This document shows positions 34,815 to 41,153 of a stretch of DNA of 41,153 bases, piece after piece. Location of the stretch: positions 70,280 through 111,432 of the forward strand of contig CANSTR010000001.1 of the NCBI GenBank assembly GCA_947649935.1, written 5' to 3'. The notes under the pieces were generated by a model. The model did not search any database, had not been told where the DNA came from, and worked only from the letters and a program-made list of their open reading frames with translations. Positions within the stretch are counted from its first letter, which is position 1, and each line of letters opens with the position of its first letter. Source of the stretch: an uncultured Clostridia bacterium. GTDB taxonomy: Bacteria; Bacillota; Clostridia; TANB77; CAG-508. Made by a program: the position numbers and the translations under genes.

Positions 34815-35870
34815 TTATATTTCCTTATATTTTCGGTAACCGAAGTAACATGCAAATCCAATTACAATGAAAACACCGACGATGGCTAGTACGATATTGG
34901 AGGTTCCACCTGTTTTTGGTAAGTTTGTTCCTGTTGTTGTATTGTCTGCTGACGTATTTTTCGTCTTGTTAGTTGTATTTGTGTTATTTTTTCCTGTGTT
35001 AGCTGTGTTGTTAGTATTTGTGTTTTGTGTTTTATTATTGTTATTATTCGAATTATTGCTTCCATTGTTATTGGTATTCGTGTTTGTATTTGCATTATTT
35101 TTATTGTCTGAACCACTTGGTGTACCGCTTGCTGCTTTGACTGTTATAGACTGCGTGGTTGTTTTTGTGGTTCCATTTTCTGTATAGGAAATGTTGATGG
35201 AATTATTTCCTACCTTTAACGCACCATTTGGCGAATATTTATAATCTGTTACATCTTTGCTTGTCCCATTATCATAAGTTGCTGTGATAACCATTCCATT
35301 TGTGCTAAAGGATTCGCCTTCTGTGTAAGCGATTTTATTTGGGATTTTGGTAATCGCAATTTTGGATAATACTGGCGTTTTTTCTTCGTCTTTTTTGTCT
35401 TCTTCTTTGCCCTTTACCTTTATGGAAACAGATTGTTCTGCTATTTCTAGTTTGTCATCATATGTTTTAAATAATTTGATTTGGTTTACTTTGATTGGAC
35501 TGGTTGTTTCTGCTACACCTTCTTTTACAGCAAAATCTAATTTCATGACTTCACCAGATTTTTTGTCCTCATTTGACATGGCGTCTAGCTTTGTGCCTTC
35601 GCCTAAATAAACCCAATCATTGAGGGTATTTACTTTTTTTAATTCGAATAGATTGGTATCATACTCTAATGCTGCTTCAAAACCGATGATTCCATCACTG
35701 CATTCTTGTGAGATTGTAACGGAAAATTCCTCGCCACTTTCTACTTCTGTTTTTGATGGCGTTAACGTTACTTTGCCACTTGCGCTTCCTGATGCAGCAA
35801 GCGAACTGGCGTGAAGACTTAGCATTATCATAAGTATTATCAGCAAAACTACTTTTTTAACTTTTTTCAT
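34815..35870 (-). CDS. LPKTG-anchored cell-surface cohesin protein
   Basis: This 351-residue protein has a signal peptide at about 1-26. A cohesin-like domain lies at about 33-155 (VTLTPSKTEVESGEEFSVTI, GFEAALEYDTNLFELKKV). A bacterial Ig-like group 3 domain at about 170-247 (YTEGESFSTNGMVITATYDNG) is followed by an Asn/Thr-rich linker at about 250-315. The sortase signal LPKTG is at 317-321, followed by a membrane helix and the basic tail YRKYKEI. Cohesins bind dockerins in a Ca-dependent way, and a dockerin protein is encoded by the next gene upstream (36018-39254). The likely job is to hold dockerin-bearing proteins on the cell wall. GGAGG is 6 bases before the ATG, and the gene has its own strong promoter. 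No sortase is in the window. Confidence 0.87.
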   Translation of the reverse strand: MKKVKKVVLLIILMIMLSLHASSLAASGSASGKVTLTPSKTEVESGEEFSVTISQECSDGIIGFEAALEYDTNLFELKKVNTLNDWVYLGEGTKLDAMSNEDKKSGEVMKLDFAVKEGVAETTSPIKVNQIKLFKTYDDKLEIAEQSVSIKVKGKEEDKKDEEKTPVLSKIAITKIPNKIAYTEGESFSTNGMVITATYDNGTSKDVTDYKYSPNGALKVGNNSINISYTENGTTKTTTQSITVKAASGTPSGSDNKNNANTNTNTNNNGSNNSNNNNNKTQNTNTNNTANTGKNNTNTTNKTKNTSADNTTTGTNLPKTGGTSNIVLAIVGVFIVIGFACYFGYRKYKEI

Positions 35871-35912
35871 CTGTTACCTCCAATTAATCTTATTATTGTT
35901 TTATTCTTAAAT

Positions 35913-35941
35913 ATTATATATGTATCTTTTTCCAAAGTCAA
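35913..35941 (-). promoter_or_regulatory. Promoter of the cohesin-protein gene
   Basis: On the minus strand TTGACT and TATAAT are separated by 17 bases. It lies after the terminator of the dockerin gene, so the two genes are transcribed separately. Confidence 0.7.
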
Positions 35942-35980
35942 GCATTTATCAAGACAATTTCCTCTTTTTGTCTTTTTACT

Positions 35981-36012
35981 AAAAAAAGCCCAGCACTTTC
36001 TGGGCTTTTTCC
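35981..36012 (-). terminator. Terminator of the LRR-dockerin gene
   Basis: The stem GCCCAG/CTGGGC with a 6-base loop is flanked by A and T runs (AAAAAGCCCAG...CTGGGCTTTTTTT on the minus strand), shortly after the stop codon. Confidence 0.85.
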
Positions 36013-36017
36013 ATTTT

Positions 36018-39000
36018 TTACAATTCGTTTATTTTATTTAATCTGTATTGGTTCAATTTTAAAATATCGCTCATATCAATTTTGTCATCTGAACCTGCTA
36101 CGTTACCAGCAAGCTTTTCTGCATCATTTAAGGTAATCTTTCCATTTCGTCCTTGATTTAATTTTAAAATATCTCCCATTTCAACGCTTCCGTCACCTGT
36201 AACGTCTCCTTTTACGACAATTTTACATTGCGCATTTTTCGAAATTGCATCTACAACAATCATTTGGTTTGTTTTTACAGTATCTGTAGCACCAACCACA
36301 CTTTCATTTTTGGCATCTTTGATGACCATTTCATACGCATCTGTGTTTAAAGTAACATCTTTCAAAACATCTGATACTTTTGTATCTTTTGCTACAACGA
36401 TATAATTCACATCATTTACAGCGGCAACAGACAAGACACTGCTTCCAGATTCTGTATTGACATTGATTTGAATTTTATCGATTTCGATATCACCACTACC
36501 AGTATTATTATTTTGTGCGCATTGAATTGTGCAATTTGTACCATTACCAATTCCGCCAAGGACGGTCACAACAGCATCTCTGTTTCCTAAAACAGCTGTT
36601 TCTAAGATAACGTAGCTTCCGTCACTTGCTGCATTTCCGTATAAACTATTGATTCCAAAACTTGTGTTGTCCCAATCAATTTCTTCTAATTGTCTAAATA
36701 TTTTTGGCAATTCTACCTTCATTCTTGTGCTACCTGATTGTGGTTTAATGTTCATTGTTAAGTTTTGATTTTCTAATGAAATTTTCTTAGCAATGACATC
36801 TTTGATGTATTCATTAATATCTTTGCCAGATTCTTTTACCATAAATTCAAATTGACTTTTAAAGTTTTCGATATCATCAATTTGGTTATCTGATAAATCC
36901 AATTTTTCTAGTTGGTCAATATTTTTGATTGTGAAGTCAAGACTTCCGCTAATCAAGTTTTTCGCAACATTTAATTTTTTTAATTTTGCAATGTTTTCTA
37001 ATACTTTAATATCACTAATATTATTGAATGATAAATCTAACGTATGCAAGTGTCTAATTGCTGTCCAATCAATATCTTTGATATTTACAATTTCATTTTG
37101 TGCCATGCTTAATTCTCTTAATTCTTTCAAGTCAGCAATTTTGTCAATATTCTCAATTAAGTTTTCTGACATATTTAGTTTGTACAATTCTGGTAAAGTC
37201 ATGTATGATTTTACGTCGTCTTCTGAAGCATTGGCAATTCTTGAAAACAATTTTAAAATTTTATCATTAGTTACTTCTTCATCATGTGTTGTAATTTCTG
37301 TAATATAGCTTGTATCCTCTCCATCTATATTTTTCATAGCAAGTTGATAATTTTCTTTATGGCAACTAGAATCACCACTTACCCATTTTCCAATCACACA
37401 ACTGCTTGAATAAGAAACATAGGCATCAAATTTACGTAGTTTTGTTAATTCTGCTTTGTACGAATTGATGTTTACATCTTCTTCCAATTCTTTCATTTTA
37501 TTGGTAAAATAATTCGACAATTCAGCTTCTTTGTCTTTTTCATATTTGATTCCATAATTGCTTTGTGCCCAATTTTTTTCTGCATCTGTAAAATATTTTT
37601 CGATAGCAGTAATTTTGGTAGCTTGTGCTTGTAATAATTCTTTTGCTCTTTCTACTGATAAAGTTCTAAATTCTTCATCTGTTATGTTTTTTAAATCAAT
37701 TGTGATAATAGAAGTTAATTTATAAACTTTGCTATAAACATTATAAATATCTGTCATTCCTTTTTCGACTTTATCGCGTGTTGCTTTGATTTCTCCACCA
37801 CTAATAGCTGCGTCTTTTGAAACTTCTGTTGCTTTTGCACTAGCATCTGTGATCGTATTTAATGCTTCTAAAGCTTCTGTATTATCGTAAGTTACACCAA
37901 GCAAAGATAAATTGTTTCCTGTTAATTGCATATAACGTTTACCTTGCTCTTTTAATACTTTTAATTGCTCCAACATTTTGTCCATTTTAGCAGTATCTGT
38001 AGAAGCCACATAAGTATTGTATTTTCCAACACCTTCGTTGTATGCTTTTACAACAGTTTCTAACTCTTTGTTTAACGTTTCTAATTTCGTAATTTTTTCT
38101 TGTAATTGTTGTGCTTTTGATTTGAATCTGTCTTGTGTTTTCGCACCTTCTTCTTCTTTTTTGGCTTGCAAATCAAGGATGGTATCAATTGTTTTAATAT
38201 AGTTAGAAGATACATCTAAACCAGTTTCCAAACCAATGAACATTTCCAAACCACTTAAATCAGAAATTCGTTTATTTGATAAATATAAAATTGTAATTTT
38301 ATTGACCAAGTCATCTTCATCGATAATCAAAATTTGTTGTTCATCATATGCTTTATCATACAAATTTTTGCTATCTGTATATCCTTTTAATTCGCTATTA
38401 ACAGTCTGACCTTTCATCAATTGCTCTTTTACGGCTTCGTATAATCTTTTGTCTTTTAAATAAATACTTCTTTGACGATTATTGATAACAACAAATTTTA
38501 AATCAATTTGTGAATTATATAATTTGTTGTTCATATCCGTGACTTTGATTTTCAAGTTCGCCAAACCAGTAAATTGCGTTCCATCTTCATTACCAATTTT
38601 CAAACCAATCGTGTCACTGTTTGCGTTAAAGGAACCAACATCGAACTTAAGTCCTGCGCTACTATCTTTATCATAAGAAAATTCCACCCAATCTGCTCTC
38701 ATTGGTTTTGCAAATTCTGTAATAATTTGTGGAAATTTACATTGATATTGATAAGTTCCTTCTTTTACCATTTCATTATCAATCACTTCCACTTTGCTTA
38801 CAATTTGATTATGTAAGTTGACAGTTCTAATTTCTTTAATAGCTGTAATTGCACTTACATCGCTAAGTTCGTTTGATGACAAATCTAAGAAATCCAATTT
38901 CATACTATTTAAAGCAGATAAATCTGTCGTGTCTGTTAAATCATTCGCAGATAAGTCTAATGAAGTAACATTTGAAAATTTTTCCAATCCACTCAAATTT

Positions 39001-39254
39001 GTAATTTCATGATTGGATAACTTCAGACTTGTTACTTTGGCAATTTCGCTAGCAGAAATTGAAATCGTATATTGCGTATCATTGTAACTAGCTTGTATTC
39101 CCTGTTGCTGTAAATTATTTTTCATTGCCTTATACAAAGCACTATCAAACGTAATGCTTCCATCTTCTGCAGCAAATCCTTTCACGCTAGGCAACAAACT
39201 AATTAGCATGAATATCATCACAAGCACTGTAGCAATCATTCGTTTCCTACTCAT
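36018..39254 (-). CDS. Exported leucine-rich-repeat protein with C-terminal type I dockerin
   Basis: This 1078-residue protein has a signal peptide at about 1-28. SDS22-type leucine-rich repeats (LKLSNHEITNLSGLEKF, LDLSSNELSDVSAI) lie at about 61-145, with a further LRR piece at about 315-361 and a main block at about 683-797. Between the last two lies a long helical, coiled-coil-like insertion at about 362-680, including KAQQLQEKITKLETLNKELE. The C-terminus (about 1013-1078) is a dockerin: GDVTGDGSVEMGDILKLNQ is a complete Ca-binding repeat, and the second copy (GNVAGSDDKIDMSDILKLNQ) has a degenerate loop. There is no LPXTG or membrane helix, so surface attachment would be through a cohesin; the next gene encodes one. 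AAAGGAGG lies 9 bases before the ATG. Confidence 0.9.
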   Translation of the reverse strand: MSRKRMIATVLVMIFMLISLLPSVKGFAAEDGSITFDSALYKAMKNNLQQQGIQASYNDTQYTISISASEIAKVTSLKLSNHEITNLSGLEKFSNVTSLDLSANDLTDTTDLSALNSMKLDFLDLSSNELSDVSAITAIKEIRTVNLHNQIVSKVEVIDNEMVKEGTYQYQCKFPQIITEFAKPMRADWVEFSYDKDSSAGLKFDVGSFNANSDTIGLKIGNEDGTQFTGLANLKIKVTDMNNKLYNSQIDLKFVVINNRQRSIYLKDKRLYEAVKEQLMKGQTVNSELKGYTDSKNLYDKAYDEQQILIIDEDDLVNKITILYLSNKRISDLSGLEMFIGLETGLDVSSNYIKTIDTILDLQAKKEEEGAKTQDRFKSKAQQLQEKITKLETLNKELETVVKAYNEGVGKYNTYVASTDTAKMDKMLEQLKVLKEQGKRYMQLTGNNLSLLGVTYDNTEALEALNTITDASAKATEVSKDAAISGGEIKATRDKVEKGMTDIYNVYSKVYKLTSIITIDLKNITDEEFRTLSVERAKELLQAQATKITAIEKYFTDAEKNWAQSNYGIKYEKDKEAELSNYFTNKMKELEEDVNINSYKAELTKLRKFDAYVSYSSSCVIGKWVSGDSSCHKENYQLAMKNIDGEDTSYITEITTHDEEVTNDKILKLFSRIANASEDDVKSYMTLPELYKLNMSENLIENIDKIADLKELRELSMAQNEIVNIKDIDWTAIRHLHTLDLSFNNISDIKVLENIAKLKKLNVAKNLISGSLDFTIKNIDQLEKLDLSDNQIDDIENFKSQFEFMVKESGKDINEYIKDVIAKKISLENQNLTMNIKPQSGSTRMKVELPKIFRQLEEIDWDNTSFGINSLYGNAASDGSYVILETAVLGNRDAVVTVLGGIGNGTNCTIQCAQNNNTGSGDIEIDKIQINVNTESGSSVLSVAAVNDVNYIVVAKDTKVSDVLKDVTLNTDAYEMVIKDAKNESVVGATDTVKTNQMIVVDAISKNAQCKIVVKGDVTGDGSVEMGDILKLNQGRNGKITLNDAEKLAGNVAGSDDKIDMSDILKLNQYRLNKINEL

Positions 39255-39290
39255 CTTATTTTTCCTCCTTTAATTTTATAGCTTAACTCA

Positions 39291-39319
39291 ATTAAACCTC
39301 TTTTTTCGCCCAATGTCAA
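39291..39319 (-). promoter_or_regulatory. Promoter of the LRR-dockerin gene
   Basis: On the minus strand TTGACA and TTTAAT are separated by 17 bases, about 20 bases before the ribosome site. Confidence 0.65.
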
Positions 39320-39488
39320 TAGTCAAATTCTGGCAAAACCCTTGAAAATAGCCATCTTTGCCAATCACTTTTCTTAGGGATTTGCCCATTTGAAGGTTTG
39401 TTTTACACAAATATATCATTTTTGTTACATTTTCAGAGCAAAAATGGAAAAATCTAGCGGAAATGGCATTTGTAGGAAAGTTGACCAA

Positions 39489-39523
39489 GCGTGAGAAATT
39501 TTGCGAAGCAAAATTTCGCTCGC
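39489..39523. repeat. Palindrome 1 next to the MITE-like element
   Basis: The arms GCGTGAGAAATTTTGC and GCAAAATTTCGCTCGC close around GAA. It is an inverted relative of the palindrome at 39571-39609: the outer arms are the same, and the bases next to the loop differ in a paired (compensated) way. Confidence 0.7.
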
Positions 39524-39525
39524 TT

Positions 39526-39645
39526 CTATAATAAAAGGGGCTGTAAAAAAACTCTAACTTTCAAAAAAGAGCGAGCGAAAATTTGGGCATTGCCCAAATT
39601 TTCTCACGCAATATATTGAGTTTTTTACAGCTCCTTTTATTATAG
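39526..39645. mobile_element. MITE-like element with 28-base terminal inverted repeats
   Basis: The left end 39526-39554 (CTATAATAAAAGGGGCTGTA...) and right end 39618-39645 are inverted copies differing at about two positions. They enclose 63 bases that hold a second palindrome (39571-39609: GCGAGCGAAAATTTGGGC/GCCCAAATTTTCTCACGC). GGGGCTGTAAAA-type ends resemble insertion-sequence termini. No transposase is encoded, so it could only move in trans. The right arm lies 3 bases after the ypeB stop codon and may act as its terminator. Confidence 0.55.
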
Positions 39646-39648
39646 GCG

Positions 39649-41001
39649 CTAAACAGTCAACGTTCCACCTGGCGTATCCAAAATCACCAAAATATCCTCT
39701 TCCTCGCCAGTTTCCACATTAATATACACCAAAAATTCTCGGTCTTCCACCTTTCCCTTAAACTCGTAACACAACAATTCCGTCTTCCATTCCGTGGGAA
39801 TAATCGCCAAACCTTCATCCATAATTTCCAAATTCTCATTCAAATTTTCTTTTGCTTCTTCAATGCTAAAATTCACATTATCAAAATCTCGGCTTGTATG
39901 AGAATTCAAATAGCCAGTTGTTTCCATCCCCAAAATCTCGCCATTATCGAGCGCAATCTTCACTTTTATCAAATCCGGATATGCCATAATTCCGTTATTT
40001 TCATATGCATAATTGACCGTCACAACTTGGTTCAATTTCGTAAAATACGTTTCTTTCATGGAAGGAAATCCTTTTTCCGCCAAAAAAGTTTTCCCCTTTT
40101 CGTTCGCTTCTTCCTGGGAAATAATTTCCTGCGACACCTCGCGATTATTCTGCATTTCAATGACCCAGCCACCTTTTTTCGCGATTTCGATATTACACTC
40201 ATTTTGCTGATTTTTCAACTTTACTGAAAAATCATAACACGGAATATTGGCATTTTCCAAAAATTGATTCAAATTTATTTTCTCGATTCTTTCTCCTCCG
40301 AAAAAATCGCGCACTTTTTGATACGCCTCTTCCTCCGAAATTTCGTCACCCGTCAACCCAACCTTGTCCGCTTTGTTCACATGGTCAGAGTATGCACCAT
40401 CGTAAATCAAGCCTTCATATTGCGTAAAATTGGCATCAATATTCGAAAACATCGAAACGTTATCCACAGCCTGTGCATATTCTAACGACTTATTTTTCGT
40501 CAGCTCATCCCAATTAATTTTATTGGCATACAACTCTTCAGACAGCTGATTTAAGGTATTTTCCAACTGGATACTATATTGATGTAATGTTTTCAAATTG
40601 TTAAAATCTTCATCTGACAATTCCTCATCCTTGATATTTTTTCGAGATAACGAATACGAATAATCGCTCACCTGATTCAAAAATTTCGCCGTGCCAGAAA
40701 GTTCCTCCGTGTTCATCGGAATCCCCGCCAAATAAACCAACGCCAAATTCGAATCGCGCCATACTTCCGTCAGCGTTTCTGCGCTGTGCTCGGCGTCTTT
40801 CGAAATCATTGCCTTCGCTAGTAAACTTTCCACACTATTCATATAATTCACCAAATTTCCAAACGACTCATTGTATTTATTGGTTTGGGTAATCGCATAA
40901 CGCTCCTGCGTTTGATACGCATAATAGGCCACTGCACCAATCACCGCACACAATAAAATAATGGCAATCCATAAAAATCTACTTTTCGTTCCACAATTCA
41001 T
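39649..41001 (-). CDS. ypeB: Germination protein YpeB
   Basis: This 450-residue protein has an N-terminal membrane helix at about 9-28, a helical region (NYMNSVESLLAKAMISKD), and a C-terminal half with PepSY-like repeats (EEAYQKVRDFFG, QEEANEKGKTFLAEKGF, IEEAKENLNENL). It is needed in spores for correct placement and stability of the cortex-lytic enzyme SleB, so the organism is likely a spore former. GGAGG lies 10 bases before the ATG at 41001 and 7 before a GTG at 41004. A longer reading from the ATG at 41043 lacks a ribosome site and would put the GGAGG inside the gene. Length equals the usual 450. sleB, the common partner, is not seen. Confidence 0.93.
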   Translation of the reverse strand: MNCGTKSRFLWIAIILLCAVIGAVAYYAYQTQERYAITQTNKYNESFGNLVNYMNSVESLLAKAMISKDAEHSAETLTEVWRDSNLALVYLAGIPMNTEELSGTAKFLNQVSDYSYSLSRKNIKDEELSDEDFNNLKTLHQYSIQLENTLNQLSEELYANKINWDELTKNKSLEYAQAVDNVSMFSNIDANFTQYEGLIYDGAYSDHVNKADKVGLTGDEISEEEAYQKVRDFFGGERIEKINLNQFLENANIPCYDFSVKLKNQQNECNIEIAKKGGWVIEMQNNREVSQEIISQEEANEKGKTFLAEKGFPSMKETYFTKLNQVVTVNYAYENNGIMAYPDLIKVKIALDNGEILGMETTGYLNSHTSRDFDNVNFSIEEAKENLNENLEIMDEGLAIIPTEWKTELLCYEFKGKVEDREFLVYINVETGEEEDILVILDTPGGTLTV

Positions 41002-41153
41002 CACACAAATTCCTCCGAATTTCATTTTTATTAGGATTACCATTTCTTTTTTTTTTATTCCAAAAATTGTAAATCTTTTTCGCCATCGTTGATGAAATAT
41101 TCCTCAGTTCAAAAAAATAAAGCAACAAAAATAACATAAAAAAATAGACACAT
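40979..41153 (-). CDS. Possible C-terminal end of a membrane protein upstream of ypeB (partial)
   Basis: One frame is open from the window edge to the TAG at 40979-40981. It reads a hydrophobic stretch (VYFFMLFLLLYFFELR) followed by a basic, Asn-rich tail ending in CDELWNEK. It would overlap the ypeB start by about 23 bases, as expected for translational coupling. The sequence is short, AT-rich and cut by the edge, so it may be chance. It does not resemble the end of SleB. Confidence 0.3.
   Translation of the reverse strand, partial: CVYFFMLFLLLYFFELRNISSTMAKKIYNFWNKKKRNGNPNKNEIRRNLCDELWNEK

Larger units (their letters stand above)
39255..39648. other. Intergenic region between ypeB and the LRR-dockerin gene
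   Basis: This 394-base stretch has no convincing gene. It contains the promoter at 39291-39319, an unremarkable AT-rich part to 39488, and the nested palindromes at 39489-39645. Confidence 0.6.

Noticed and set aside
34930..35110. AAT/AAC-rich repetitive tract as a microsatellite
   Set aside because: It encodes the Asn/Thr-rich linker of the cohesin protein in frame, a usual wall-spanning linker.

Overview
The window is AT-rich, and almost every gene lies on the minus strand. Genes for MreC/MreD/PBP2/MinC, RadC, RF1, Ddl, a MurF-type ligase, a MecA-type adaptor and the spore-germination protein YpeB, together with LPXTG-type surface proteins and strong AGGAGG ribosome sites, point to a spore-forming, single-membrane member of the Bacillota, most likely Clostridia. 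I cannot name the species.

Positions 1-21346 are a surface-protein region. Two paralogous large exported proteins (1-4260, cut by the window edge, and 16142-21346) flank a giant 3230-residue exported protein (6438-16130), a TrbC/VirB2-type pilin-like gene (5890-6273) and an Rpn/PDDEXK_2-type nuclease gene (4769-5704). The giant protein has a plausible N-terminal thioester (Cys75-Gln127) adhesin domain and forms a 15-kb transcription unit with the paralog in front of it. Its C-terminus ends just after a sortase-like SPPTG with no membrane anchor.

Positions 21639-22186 hold two small plus-strand genes. Positions 22175-27036 hold the cell-shape operon radC-mreC-mreD-mrdA-minC (minus strand), without mreB or minD. 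A divergent mecA-type gene (27321-27899) and an unrecognised 459-residue gene (28118-29497) follow on the plus strand.

Positions 29556-34617 carry prfA, ddl, a membrane-anchored MurF-type ligase and an alpha/beta hydrolase. They are punctuated by a family of short palindromic repeats whose outer ends read GTAGGG...CCCTAC.

Positions 34815-39254 hold two adjacent surface genes: an LPKTG-anchored cohesin protein and a leucine-rich-repeat protein ending in a type I dockerin. Together they look like a small non-cellulosomal cohesin-dockerin surface assembly. A nested palindromic, MITE-like element separates them from ypeB (39649-41001), the last complete gene.

Promoters close to TTGACA-N17-TATAAT can be read in front of nearly every transcription unit. 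No tRNA, rRNA or CRISPR array was seen.
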